Assembly: GCF_004000745.1 (NCBI RefSeq)
Contig: NZ_BILV01000037.1
Location: forward strand, 1-58,451
Origin: Paenibacillus barengoltzii NBRC 101215
GTDB lineage: Bacteria; Bacillota; Bacilli; Paenibacillales; Paenibacillaceae
Direction of reading: 5' to 3'
DNA length: 58,451 nt
The notes beneath the pieces are model-generated. The model was not told the DNA's origin. It ran no database searches and was given only the letters and a program-made list of their open reading frames with translations. A program made the translations under genes and the position numbers. Below, in pieces: positions 8,594 to 16,910 of the stretch (its first letter is position 1; each line of letters opens with the position of its first letter).

Positions 8594-9085
8594 TCAGAAC
8601 TGTCTTGCATTGATATTAAGTTTGTATTTATCCCCAGTTTTATTATAGATATAAACTTCCCAATCTCCGGATAATCCATTACCTAACATATCTTCAAAGC
8701 TTATTGTTTTTTGACTTCCTCCCTTTAATTCATAACCATCTGTAATTTTCAGACCATTACGGCTGATATCAATAAAGACAGATGAAGAAGCATTATTTTT
8801 AACCCAAACGTTCAAATAGATACCATTTTCGGGCGCTGTAGTAAATTTACCAGTATATGCCGAAGAACCTGTATGAGTGACATTATTAATGAGATGCGCA
8901 TCCATTGGATAGAACATGTTGTCATCAATAATTGTAGGTTTAATGTTTGATACTTCTTCCGTAGCTGACAATGACACCACAGATTGAGCGGATACCGGAG
9001 CAACATTTTCAGACGCAGATGCAACCGGGGCAAGAGATAACAAAGCCGATGCGATCAAAACAGCTGATACCTTTGTTTTCTTCAC
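8594..9085 (-). CDS. Secreted protein of unknown function
   Basis: A 163-residue protein with a classic signal peptide: MKKTK, a hydrophobic core (VSAVLIASALLSLAPVA), then a likely ASA cleavage. I chose the GTG start at 9083-9085 because GGAGG lies 11 bases upstream; a longer reading from an ATG at 9148 would place that ribosome site inside the gene. The mature part is rich in Asn, Ser, Thr and Gly with alternating hydrophobic residues. Examples are GIYLNVWVKNNASSSVFIDI and SGDWEVYIYNKTGDKYKLNI, which suggest a small beta-sandwich. I recognise no family. The gene and its flanks are clearly more AT-rich than the neighbouring operons, hinting at acquisition. Confidence 0.7.
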   Translation of the reverse strand: MKKTKVSAVLIASALLSLAPVASASENVAPVSAQSVVSLSATEEVSNIKPTIIDDNMFYPMDAHLINNVTHTGSSAYTGKFTTAPENGIYLNVWVKNNASSSVFIDISRNGLKITDGYELKGGSQKTISFEDMLGNGLSGDWEVYIYNKTGDKYKLNINARQF

Positions 9086-9358
9086 AGACTTGTAAACCTC
9101 CAAAAAAAATTCTAATTTATGTAAATAAACGGTTTGTGTAGATATCATACAATATTAGCCAATTCTGGCGGTTACGTTTTTTTCATTTTTAAGAAACCGA
9201 AGTTTATACTTTTCTATATTTCCCTCTTTTTTCTTAGTTTTAAGTTGTTTATTGACCAGTGAACTTGTTCCTAACGCGATAATTCAACATATGCCAGCCC
9301 ACGGTGCGCTTATTTTGACTTTTGATTTCCTGATAATGGGGAAATCTTGTAGGGAGCG

Positions 9359-10189
9359 TTACCGCTCCCTTACCAGCTTCCGCTCGATATAAACGACCAT
9401 CTGGTACATCGCCGTCGCCACGATGGCGATGATGACCAGGCTCGACAGCACCAGGGTGAAGTTAAACACTTGAAACCCGTAGACGATCAGGTAACCAAGA
9501 CCGATTTTGGCTACGAGGAATTCTCCAACGATAACCCCGACCCAAGCCATCCCTACGTTCACCTTCAGCGTAGATACGATGGTTGGGAACGAAGCCGGCA
9601 GAATTACCTTCAAAAATACATCGCGTCGGCTCCCCCCAAACGTGCGAATCACCTTCACAAAGTTCGCGTCGACTTCGTTGAAGCTGTTAAAGACGACAAG
9701 GGTGGTCACAATCACCGTAATCGATAACGTCGTAACCACAATTGCTGTGAAGCCAGCACCAAAGAGGACGATAAAGATCGGGCCCAGCGCCACCTTCGGC
9801 ATACTGTTAAACACGACCATGTAAGGATCCAGCACACGCGATAGAAACGGCGACCACCAAATCAGCACAGCTAGCAATGTGCCTATCAGCGTTCCCAGCA
9901 GGAAGCCTACCGCTGTCTCGCCAACCGTCATCGCCAGATGCGGCCACAATTCTCCGCTCAGCGCATCCTTTACGATCTGTCGTCCTACCTTGGACGGGTA
10001 GCTGAAGATCAGCACATCAATCCATTTCAGTTGGCCTGCCAGCTCCCATAATCCTACAAACAATACGAGGATCAAGGTCTGCACACTCAATACGTAACGA
10101 CTCATTCGCCGTTTGCGTTTGCGGTGTTGCAGCCATTTCTCCTGCAGCCAGTCTTCTGAAGCGGCCGGTTTTGTCACAGGCGGTGCCAA
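9359..10189 (-). CDS. ABC transporter permease, NitT/TauT (SsuC-like) family
   Basis: The membrane permease of a NitT/TauT-type importer for small organic or sulfur-containing solutes. The 276-residue protein has a basic cytoplasmic N-terminus (HRKRKRRMSR) and about six membrane segments. The permease coupling loop is visible in SFNEVDANFVKVIRTFGGSRRDVF, shortly before LPASFPTIVSTLKVNVG. It is the last gene of a three-gene operon, separated by 3 bp from the ATPase gene upstream. The likely complex is a permease dimer with the ATPase at 10193-10972 and the lipoprotein at 11007-12008. Substrate specificity cannot be read from the sequence. Confidence 0.92.
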   Translation of the reverse strand: MAPPVTKPAASEDWLQEKWLQHRKRKRRMSRYVLSVQTLILVLFVGLWELAGQLKWIDVLIFSYPSKVGRQIVKDALSGELWPHLAMTVGETAVGFLLGTLIGTLLAVLIWWSPFLSRVLDPYMVVFNSMPKVALGPIFIVLFGAGFTAIVVTTLSITVIVTTLVVFNSFNEVDANFVKVIRTFGGSRRDVFLKVILPASFPTIVSTLKVNVGMAWVGVIVGEFLVAKIGLGYLIVYGFQVFNFTLVLSSLVIIAIVATAMYQMVVYIERKLVRER

Positions 10190-10192
10190 TGG

Positions 10193-10972
10193 CTATCCCT
10201 CCTCCCTTTCCGACGTCTCCAGATCGCGCCAGATTTCATGGAATAGTTCATTAAAGCCTTCGGCCTCCCGGGCATAAAACGGTTGAGCTTTCCGGATATT
10301 TTCCGGAATCTCGTACATGCTGCGAATTCGGCCTGGTCGGGGCGCCAGCACGATCACCCGATCGCTGACCGCAATCGCCTCCGATAGATCGTGGGTCACC
10401 AGTACCCCCGTTTTCTTCCGCTGCTTTAGCGTCCCCCACACCAAATCCTCAAGCTGCAGCTTTGTTTGGTAGTCCAGCGCCGAGAAGGGCTCATCCAGCA
10501 GCAACAGCTCCGGATCGGTCGCCAGCGTTCGCACAAGGGCCACCCGTTGACGCATTCCGCCCGACAGCTGATGGGGATACAAGTCCGCGGTATCGCCAAG
10601 CCCCATTTCGGCCAGCAATGCCCGCGCGTGCTCCACTCCTTCCGGCGTTAACCTTCCGGTCAGCTCCAACCCCAGCACGGTATTGCTCAGAATCGTCCGC
10701 CACGGGAACAAATAGTCCTGCTGCAACATATAACCCACTTGCGGAGTAGGGCCCGTTACCGGTTTGCCGTGCAGGAGCACCTCTCCTCGAGATGGGGCTA
10801 ACAGACCAGCCATGACGGAAAGAAGCGTGGTCTTTCCGCAACCGCTGGGACCAACCAAACTGATGAATTCGCCAGGCTCTACCGCTAAGTTCATCCCTTG
10901 CAAGGCGAGGACGGCCTCCCGGTCCGTCACGTAGACCAAATCTAGGTTTTTTAGTTCCACGACAGATGGCAA
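10193..10972 (-). CDS. ABC transporter ATP-binding protein, NitT/TauT (SsuB-like) family
   Basis: A 259-residue ATPase that powers the importer with the neighbouring permease. The Walker A motif GPSGCGKTT lies at residues 41-49, the signature LSGGM at 136-140, the Walker B LLLLDEP at about 157-162 and the H-loop in LVTHDLSEA. It has no C-terminal regulatory domain, which is normal for SsuB/TauB-type proteins. The start ATG has GTGAGC upstream and lies 34 bp after the binding-protein gene, with the permease gene 3 bp downstream, so the three genes form one operon. Confidence 0.93.
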   Translation of the reverse strand: MPSVVELKNLDLVYVTDREAVLALQGMNLAVEPGEFISLVGPSGCGKTTLLSVMAGLLAPSRGEVLLHGKPVTGPTPQVGYMLQQDYLFPWRTILSNTVLGLELTGRLTPEGVEHARALLAEMGLGDTADLYPHQLSGGMRQRVALVRTLATDPELLLLDEPFSALDYQTKLQLEDLVWGTLKQRKKTGVLVTHDLSEAIAVSDRVIVLAPRPGRIRSMYEIPENIRKAQPFYAREAEGFNELFHEIWRDLETSEREEG

Positions 10973-11006
10973 AAGCGCTCACGCTCCTTTTCCGTTCACG
11001 TTCATG

Positions 11007-12008
11007 TTATTTGACGGAGTTGACGACTTTCTCGGCAAAGCTGTTATCCACCAGCTTATTGGCTTCTACCCGTTCATTGAGTTCTCCGGCGCTTTCCATC
11101 ACATCAAGCAGGTTGTTCCAGGCATCCTCTGCCAAAGCCGGCGTTTCTGCATAACTTCCCTGCTCCTGGTACCGCTTGATCGAGCTGACCAAGATCTCCA
11201 TGTCCGTATCTTTGAAATATGGCGCAACCGTCTCAGCGATTTCTTCCGGCGTATGCGATTGAACCCAGCGCTGGGCTTTATGAATCGCATTCGTAAATTT
11301 CTGAACGATTTCCGAGTGTCCGTTGATATAGCTCTGCTTGGTCATAAATACCGTATAAGGCAGCCTTCCGCTCTCCGTACCAAAGGAAGCGACGACATAT
11401 CCTTTCCCTTCCTTCTCCACGATGGAGGCTTGAGGTTCAAACAGTTGAACGAATTGTCCCGTTCCCGATATGAATGCAGCCGTGATGTTGGCGAAGTCCA
11501 CATTCTGGATTAACTCCAGATCCTGATGCGGATCGATTCCATGCTTGCGCAGGGTGAACTCGCCCGCCATTTGCGGCATGCCTCCTTTTCTTTGACCCAG
11601 AAAGACGCTCCCCTTCAGCATCTCCCAATCAAATTCGGCGGAGTCCCGGGCAACCAGGAAGGTACCGTCGGTTTGCGTCAATTGGGCAAAGTTGATCACT
11701 GGATCTGTAGAGCCTTGCTGGTATACGTAAATCGACGTCTCCGCTCCGACTAGTGCCACGTCGATGGCTCCGGACAGCAGCGCCGTCATCGTTTTGTCAC
11801 CACCCGCTGTTGTTTGCAGCTCCACGTCCAATCCTTCTTCTTTAAAGAAGCCTTTTTCCAATGCGACGTACTGAGGGGCATAAAATACGGAACGGGTAAC
11901 TTCCCCGATTCTGACCTTTTGTGCTTTGCCGCTTCCTCCGCAAGCGCTAAGTGCTGCGGTTAGGAGGACGATGAGCGTAATCCATAACCCCTTTCTCACG
12001 TTGTTCAT
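11007..12008 (-). CDS. ABC transporter substrate-binding lipoprotein, SsuA/THI5-like
   Basis: The receptor of the NitT/TauT-type importer. The 333-residue precursor starts at the ATG at 12006-12008, preceded by GGAGAGG. A short basic N-terminus leads to a hydrophobic segment and the lipobox LSAC, so the mature protein is membrane-anchored by a lipid. The body contains EKGFFKEEGLDVEL, AGGDKTMTALLSGAIDVALVG and KGSVFLGQRKGGMPQMAGE, typical of the NMT1/THI5/SsuA fold that binds small planar or sulfonated ligands. It is the first gene of the operon. B. subtilis YtlA and SsuA are comparable, but the ligand cannot be assigned. Confidence 0.92.
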   Translation of the reverse strand: MNNVRKGLWITLIVLLTAALSACGGSGKAQKVRIGEVTRSVFYAPQYVALEKGFFKEEGLDVELQTTAGGDKTMTALLSGAIDVALVGAETSIYVYQQGSTDPVINFAQLTQTDGTFLVARDSAEFDWEMLKGSVFLGQRKGGMPQMAGEFTLRKHGIDPHQDLELIQNVDFANITAAFISGTGQFVQLFEPQASIVEKEGKGYVVASFGTESGRLPYTVFMTKQSYINGHSEIVQKFTNAIHKAQRWVQSHTPEEIAETVAPYFKDTDMEILVSSIKRYQEQGSYAETPALAEDAWNNLLDVMESAGELNERVEANKLVDNSFAEKVVNSVK

Positions 12009-12041
12009 GCCATTCACCTCTCCTTCTAAATGGGGTTTCAT

Positions 12042-12067
12042 AGCCAATCGTTGTCTATCGGTTGGCC
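12042..12067. promoter_or_regulatory. Inverted repeat in the leader of the NitT/TauT operon
   Basis: GCCAATCG / CGGTTGGC arms (12043-12066) flank an 8-base centre, with one mismatch position in the arms. The site lies 34-60 bases upstream of the binding-protein start. It could be a repressor or activator site, or a small RNA hairpin. No THI-box or S-box riboswitch signature was visible in the 130-bp leader. Confidence 0.35.
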
Positions 12068-12140
12068 AGAAGATACTAAATACTATGCGATAGCCTAACA
12101 AAAGGTTAAGCCGTGCCGGGGCACTCCAAGTTTGATGCAC

Positions 12141-12187
12141 AAAAAAAGCCGCCCCTAAGAGCGGATGAATCCGCCTTAGGGGCAGCT
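12141..12187 (-). terminator. Terminator after the M32 carboxypeptidase gene
   Basis: A long stem on the minus strand (GCTGCCCCTAAG pairing with CTTAGGGGCGGC, with an inner GCGGA/TCCGC pairing) is followed directly by seven T residues. It begins 17 bases after the carboxypeptidase stop. Confidence 0.9.
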
Positions 12188-12203
12188 TTCGACCGGCATC
12201 GCT

Positions 12204-13721
12204 TTAGATGCCGTAAATGCTTTTGAATTTCTGTTCTAGATAATCTGCGAGATAGTCCGGGTTTAGCTCCTCGCCGGTGACCGCAAGGATCAGCTCCGAC
12301 GGTTTCCGGCTCTTGCCGTATTTGTAGATTCTGTCGGTCAACCATTCCTTGATCGGCTGGAAGTTCCCTTCGGCGATGAGTTCTTCAAATTGCGGCAGCT
12401 CTTTCCGCAGCGTATTGGCGATTTGGGCAGCATACATGTTGCCAAGCGCATAGGATGGGAAGTACCCAAACAGACCGGCCGACCAGTGTACGTCCTGCAG
12501 AACGCCAAGCCCGTCGTTAGGCGGAGTCAAGCCGAGATAGTCGCGGTATTTCTCATTCCAGACTTTCGGCAGCTCGCTGACCGGCAACCCTTCATTAAAG
12601 AGCATCTTCTCAATCTCATAACGGATAATAATATGCAAGTTATAAGTCAGCTCATCCGCTTCAATCCGGATTAAGGAGTTCTCTACACGATTGATGCCGC
12701 GGAAGAACTGCTCCGGCGTAACCCCTTGAAGCTGTTCTGGAAAATGCTGCTGCAACTCGCCGAAATACCGTTGCCAGAATTGCAGGCTGCGCCCAACGAA
12801 GTTCTCCCAGAAACGGGACTGGGACTCATGGATCCCCATCGACGTTCCTTGGCCCAGCGGCGTTCCAGCCAGCTCTTTCGATACGTTCTGCTCGTAAAGC
12901 GCATGCCCGCCTTCATGCAAGGAACTGAAGATGGCACTGGCGACATCATCCTGCTTGTAGTTCGTAGTGATCCGCACGTCGCCATGGTTGATCGTGGTTT
13001 GGAACGGGTGAACCGTTTCGTCAATCCGTCCGGCTTCAAAATCGTAGCCGATTTGTTTGAGCAGGAACCGGCTAAACTTCGCTTGCTGCTGGTTATCATA
13101 CAGCTGGTTCAGGAATGGAGCTTCCGGCTTATTTTTCGCTCCAGCTACCGCCTCAACCAAGGGAACGAGTCGATCGCGCAGCTGGCCAAAAACTTGATCG
13201 AGTTTCTCCGTAGTCAGGTCCGGTTCATACATATGTAGTAACGTATCATAACGCGTAGCCTTCGGACCCCAGTAGTCGATAAACTCCTGAATCTTTGCCA
13301 CAATTTTCGTTAAATAAGGCTCGAATCCGGCAAAATCGCTGTTCTCCTTAAAGTCTTCCCACACCGTTTCAGCATGGGCCGTCAGCTCTGTATATTCGCG
13401 GAATTTCTGCGGCGGAATCTTGACGCTTCTGTCGTATTCCTCCTGCACATCGAGCACCATCCGGCGCTGCACGTCATCCAATTCCTCCAGGACGGCAGGC
13501 TGGTTTAAATAAGCTAAATACTCGCCCATCTCGGCTGACGTTTGCAGCTTAAAGGCTTCCGTGGACAACAAACCAATGGTCGCTGCCCGAGTCTCCGCCC
13601 CTTTGCGCGGTGCACCGGTGCGTAAATCCCAGTTCATCAGAGATACCGCTTCCCCGTATGCATGAATCTTCTGCAGAAGCTCCCGAAAGAGCTCCCATTT
13701 CTCAACCGTTTCCTGTTTCAT
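12204..13721 (-). CDS. Carboxypeptidase, M32 family (Taq-like metallopeptidase)
   Basis: A cytosolic zinc carboxypeptidase that trims C-terminal residues from peptides. The 505-residue length is usual for M32. The catalytic zinc motif HEGGH lies near residues 269-273. The family motifs HPFQTT and DVRITTNY lie shortly before it, and GVLQDVHWSAGLFGYFPSYALG near the C-terminus. I chose the ATG at 13719-13721 (MKQETVEKWELF), which has a GGCGGGAG ribosome site. An earlier in-frame ATG at 13793 would overlap the divergent promoter. It is transcribed divergently from the HesB-fold gene and ends at a strong terminator, so it is probably monocistronic. Confidence 0.95.
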   Translation of the reverse strand: MKQETVEKWELFRELLQKIHAYGEAVSLMNWDLRTGAPRKGAETRAATIGLLSTEAFKLQTSAEMGEYLAYLNQPAVLEELDDVQRRMVLDVQEEYDRSVKIPPQKFREYTELTAHAETVWEDFKENSDFAGFEPYLTKIVAKIQEFIDYWGPKATRYDTLLHMYEPDLTTEKLDQVFGQLRDRLVPLVEAVAGAKNKPEAPFLNQLYDNQQQAKFSRFLLKQIGYDFEAGRIDETVHPFQTTINHGDVRITTNYKQDDVASAIFSSLHEGGHALYEQNVSKELAGTPLGQGTSMGIHESQSRFWENFVGRSLQFWQRYFGELQQHFPEQLQGVTPEQFFRGINRVENSLIRIEADELTYNLHIIIRYEIEKMLFNEGLPVSELPKVWNEKYRDYLGLTPPNDGLGVLQDVHWSAGLFGYFPSYALGNMYAAQIANTLRKELPQFEELIAEGNFQPIKEWLTDRIYKYGKSRKPSELILAVTGEELNPDYLADYLEQKFKSIYGI

Positions 13722-13761
13722 GACAACTCCCGCCTTTACTGGTGAAATATAGTTGCTACTC

Positions 13762-13790
13762 TTGATGATACTTTTAACTAAACGTATAAT
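13762..13790 (+). promoter_or_regulatory. Sigma-A promoter for the HesB-fold / carbonic anhydrase genes
   Basis: A -35 of TTGATG (13762-13767) and a perfect TATAAT -10 (13785-13790) are separated by exactly 17 bases. Transcription should start near 13797, about 60 bases ahead of the ATG at 13857. Confidence 0.8.
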
Positions 13791-13856
13791 CAAATTTTAA
13801 GTAGACGAATTCGCAAATTGAAATATTACTTTCAAGAAAAGGAGTTGCCTCTCCCT

Positions 13857-14180
13857 ATGAAAATTACGCTTAACGCAGCGGCCAAAAAACTGATCGACGA
13901 CAAATTGGCTGGCCAGCCTGGCTTGCTCCGCCTCGTCTACGATACGGAAAACTGCGGCTGCGGCATGAGCGGCGTTCCCGTATTGAATATCGTATCTGAG
14001 CCAGGACCCTACGATATTCCTATGGACAATGAAGCCTACCCATTTTGGATTGACAAAATGCAGGCTGTTTTTTTTGAGGAGGAGTTGTCCCTGAAAGGCG
14101 AAGATGCAACCGGGACATTCCGCTTGGATGGGCCTTCCCAGTTCTACAAATCCAATATTCCATTGGTTGACCGCCGGTAA
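13857..14180 (+). CDS. HesB/IscA-fold iron-sulfur cluster biosynthesis family protein
   Basis: A 107-residue protein starting MKITLNAAAKKLIDDKL, with an AGGAG-type ribosome site upstream of the ATG at 13857. The opening and the LRLVYDTENCGCG segment fit the iron-sulfur biosynthesis domain family (PF01521) of the YqkB type. It has a CxC at residues 33-35 but lacks the C-terminal paired cysteines of true A-type scaffold proteins. A cluster-carrier role is therefore uncertain. A sigma-A promoter lies just upstream and the carbonic anhydrase gene follows 40 bp downstream, so the two are probably co-transcribed. Confidence 0.85.
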   Translation: MKITLNAAAKKLIDDKLAGQPGLLRLVYDTENCGCGMSGVPVLNIVSEPGPYDIPMDNEAYPFWIDKMQAVFFEEELSLKGEDATGTFRLDGPSQFYKSNIPLVDRR

Positions 14181-14220
14181 TTCGCGGATATGTGCCAACA
14201 GCAGACAAGGAGGCAATAAC

Positions 14221-14793
14221 ATGAATCAATTAGAGTCGATACTGGAGTTCAACCGCAAATTTGTCGAGGAGAAGGAATACGAGAAATATGTAACGGATAA
14301 ATTTCCGGAGAAGAAAATGGCGATCGTGACCTGCATGGATACGCGGCTCGTCGAACTACTCCCGAAAGCGATGAACCTGCGCAACGGTGATGTGAAGCTG
14401 ATCAAGAACGCTGGTGCCATCATCTCTCAGCCTTTTGGAAGCGTCATGCGTAGTCTTCTTGTTGCGATCTACGAACTGCATGCTCAGGAAGTCTTTATCG
14501 TGGGTCATACTGGCTGCGGGATGGCTGCGCTCAATTCGGACCGGATGATTGGTTCCATGCGGGAGAGAGGCATCAGCGATGACACGCTGAACACGATCGA
14601 AAACTCCGGCATTAAGCTAAACAAATGGCTGCGCGGTTTCGATAACGAGAAGGAAGGGATTATTCGGACCGTCAATATTGTCAAGAAACACCCGCTCCTT
14701 CCTGCTGATGTTCCGGTTCACGGGTTATTGATTGATTCGACGACAGGCGAACTGGAGCTGGTTATTGACGGGTACCAGCCTCTTCCGAAATAA
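14221..14793 (+). CDS. Beta-class carbonic anhydrase
   Basis: Interconverts carbon dioxide and bicarbonate in the cytosol. The 190-residue protein starts at the ATG at 14221, behind AAGGAGG. Zinc ligands and catalytic dyad are visible as CMDTR (C38, D40, R42) and HTGC (H96, C99). The short form, ending in VHGLLIDSTTGELELVIDGY, matches the YvdA-type subgroup of Gram-positive bacteria. It follows the HesB-fold gene by 40 bp and shares its promoter. The aminotransferase gene begins about 50 bp downstream. Confidence 0.95.
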   Translation: MNQLESILEFNRKFVEEKEYEKYVTDKFPEKKMAIVTCMDTRLVELLPKAMNLRNGDVKLIKNAGAIISQPFGSVMRSLLVAIYELHAQEVFIVGHTGCGMAALNSDRMIGSMRERGISDDTLNTIENSGIKLNKWLRGFDNEKEGIIRTVNIVKKHPLLPADVPVHGLLIDSTTGELELVIDGYQPLPK

Positions 14794-14847
14794 GTCCGAC
14801 ACGACTGGAGTTTACCTGCATCTATGGGAAAGGAATGGAACAGAGAG

Positions 14848-16026
14848 ATGACGTATAATTTCGACGAACGTGTGCCGCGAAAAGGAACCTACTCCGAGAA
14901 ATGGGATACTGGACAGGAGCTGTTTGGGGATCCAGACGTATTGCCTTTGTGGGTAGCGGACATGGATTTCCGTTGTGCACCAGCCATTGTCCAAGCCGTC
15001 ACGGAACGGGCCAAGCTGGGGATTTACGGCTATACTTCCCGGCCTAAAGAATATCTGGAGGCGATCACCGGTTGGCTGGAGCGCCGTCATAACTGGAACG
15101 TTCATCCGTCCTGGTTGACCGACACTCCCGGCGTCGTACCAGCGCTTAGCGTAGCTGTACAGGTATTAACCGAGCCAGGAGATCGGGTGATCCTGCAATC
15201 CCCGGTCTATAATCCGTTCTATGATGTGATCCGCAACAATGGCCGTGAAGTTGCCGAAAATCCGTTGATTCTCAAGGATGGACGTTACCGGATGGACTAC
15301 GATCATCTGGAATCGTTGATGCAAGACGGAGCGAAGCTGTTGCTGTTGTGCAGCCCCCATAATCCCGGCGGACGGGTCTGGACCCGGGAGGAGCTGGAAC
15401 GGGTTGGCGAGTTGTGTCTGAACTATGGTGTGAAGGTCGTCTCGGACGAAATTCACAGCGATTTGGTCTTCGCCGAATACCGTCATGTGCCGTTTGCCTC
15501 GATGTCCGAAGCCCTGGCGGGAATTACGATTACCTGCGCGGCTCCTTCCAAGACGTTTAACATCCCTGGACTCGCGACAGCTTATACGATTATTCCCAAC
15601 GTGGCTATCCGTAAGCAATTTAGCGAACGGATCAAAGCCCAAGCCATCGGTTCGCTGAATTTTTTTGGCCCTACCGCGACAATCGCAGCGTATACGCAAA
15701 GTGAAGAATGGCTTGATGCCGTCCTGATCTATATTCGTGCCAACCGTGACTTCGCCGTCGCCTATCTCGCCGAACATCTGCCAGCGGTGGTCCCTGTTCT
15801 ATCCGAAGGAACCTACTTATTATGGGTGGATTGCCGTGCACTCGGATGGAAGAAAGCCGAGATGAAGCAAGTGATGTATAAAGAAGCGAAAATCGCCTTT
15901 ACCGAAGGTTCCATCTACGGCCAGAACGGCGAAGGTTTCCTGCGGATCAACCTGGCGTGTCCACGCTCGTTGCTGGAGGAAGCTCTGGAACGCTTTTGCA
16001 CAGCCGTTGCTGCTCATCAAGCTTGA
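14848..16026 (+). CDS. MalY/PatB-type PLP-dependent aminotransferase / C-S lyase
   Basis: A fold-type I PLP enzyme of about 392 residues. Family members cleave cystathionine or other cysteine conjugates (PatB, MalY), and some act as aminotransferases. The start MTYNFDERVPRKGTYSEKWD aligns with the PatB opening (NFD...R.GT.S.KWD), so I prefer the ATG at 14848 over one 24 bases earlier. LWVADMDFRCAPAI, SPHNPGGRVWT and SDEIHSDLV are family landmarks. The PLP lysine is expected at K235 in SKTFNIPG. It ends at a strong terminator. Sulfur or methionine metabolism is the likely role; the exact substrate is open. Confidence 0.93.
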   Translation: MTYNFDERVPRKGTYSEKWDTGQELFGDPDVLPLWVADMDFRCAPAIVQAVTERAKLGIYGYTSRPKEYLEAITGWLERRHNWNVHPSWLTDTPGVVPALSVAVQVLTEPGDRVILQSPVYNPFYDVIRNNGREVAENPLILKDGRYRMDYDHLESLMQDGAKLLLLCSPHNPGGRVWTREELERVGELCLNYGVKVVSDEIHSDLVFAEYRHVPFASMSEALAGITITCAAPSKTFNIPGLATAYTIIPNVAIRKQFSERIKAQAIGSLNFFGPTATIAAYTQSEEWLDAVLIYIRANRDFAVAYLAEHLPAVVPVLSEGTYLLWVDCRALGWKKAEMKQVMYKEAKIAFTEGSIYGQNGEGFLRINLACPRSLLEEALERFCTAVAAHQA

Positions 16027-16059
16027 TGGCCAGTATCATGAAATCAGCGTAAACATATC

Positions 16060-16098
16060 AAGCCGGAAGACGATAAGTCTTCCGGCTTATTTTTTTAT
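16060..16098 (+). terminator. Terminator after the MalY/PatB gene
   Basis: Perfect stem AGCCGGAAGAC / GTCTTCCGGCT with a short loop, then TTATTTTTTT on the plus strand. Its T-tract overlaps the stop region of the convergent exporter permease gene. Confidence 0.92.
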
Positions 16099-16910
16099 GC
16101 TCTTCTCATGTAAGCGCGCACCGTCATCGGTGCAAATACCGCTACAATCACGGCTGCTCCAAAGAGCGAGCTCAGCATATCCCCACCGATGGTTCCATGG
16201 TTCACCAGTTCCCGTACCGCTGTCACCAAATGCGAAATCGGATTGATGTTTGCAAACCATTGCAGCCATTTCGGCATCGTTTCAACTGGAACAAACGCAT
16301 TGGACAGGAACGTTAATGGAAACAACACGATCATGGATATGCCTTGTACGCTGGATGCCGTTCGTGCGATGACGCCAAAGAAAGCAAAGATCCAGCTAAC
16401 TGCCCAGGAACATACGATCACCAGCAACGCTGCTAGCACGACATTACCCAATCCTCCATCTGGACGAAGTCCCATGATGTAACCCATGGCAAACGTCAGC
16501 ACCGTTGCAATCGTATATCGGACGGTATCGGCCAGCAGGGCGCCGGCTAATGGCGCAATCCGCGCGATTGGCAGCGACTTAAAGCGGTCGAAGACGCCCT
16601 TCTCCATATCCTCGCGCAGCTGTACGCCCGTAACGACAGAAGTAGAAATGACGGTTTGCACCAAAATCCCTGGAATAATCACCGGCAAGTAGCTCATCAC
16701 ATCCCCCGAGATCGCTCCGCCAAAAATATACGTAAACATCAGTGTAAAAATAATCGGCTGAAACGTCACATCAAATAATTGCTCCGGTGTCCGCTTGATT
16801 TTTAACAATCCTCGATACGCCATGGTCAACGAGTGATGAAGTGATTGTCGGAAGTTCGTTTGATTCTTTAGAGGCTGTACGGCCTTCGCATTAATATCCG
16901 CATGATTCAT
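16095..16910 (-). CDS. ABC-2 type exporter permease (DrrB-like)
   Basis: A 271-residue membrane protein with about six hydrophobic segments, forming the transmembrane part of a DrrAB-type exporter. The segments LFDVTFQPIIFTLMFTYIFGG and SSVQGISMIVLFPLTFLSNAFV are typical of daunorubicin-resistance-family permeases. It starts with an ATG that overlaps the stop of the ATPase gene (ATGA), a sign of translational coupling. The exported substrate could be an antibiotic, lipid or glycan precursor; the sequence does not say. Confidence 0.92.
   Translation of the reverse strand: MNHADINAKAVQPLKNQTNFRQSLHHSLTMAYRGLLKIKRTPEQLFDVTFQPIIFTLMFTYIFGGAISGDVMSYLPVIIPGILVQTVISTSVVTGVQLREDMEKGVFDRFKSLPIARIAPLAGALLADTVRYTIATVLTFAMGYIMGLRPDGGLGNVVLAALLVIVCSWAVSWIFAFFGVIARTASSVQGISMIVLFPLTFLSNAFVPVETMPKWLQWFANINPISHLVTAVRELVNHGTIGGDMLSSLFGAAVIVAVFAPMTVRAYMRRA

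Noticed and set aside
8308-8679. A 123-codon minus-strand open frame over the transposase remnant
   Set aside because: Its translation is low-quality and antisense to the C..CPL motif seen on the plus strand; it also overlaps the end of the secreted-protein gene.
12009-12140. TPP or SAM riboswitch before the THI5-like receptor gene
   Set aside because: The leader is only about 130 bases and I see no CTGAGA or K-turn type signature; only an inverted repeat.
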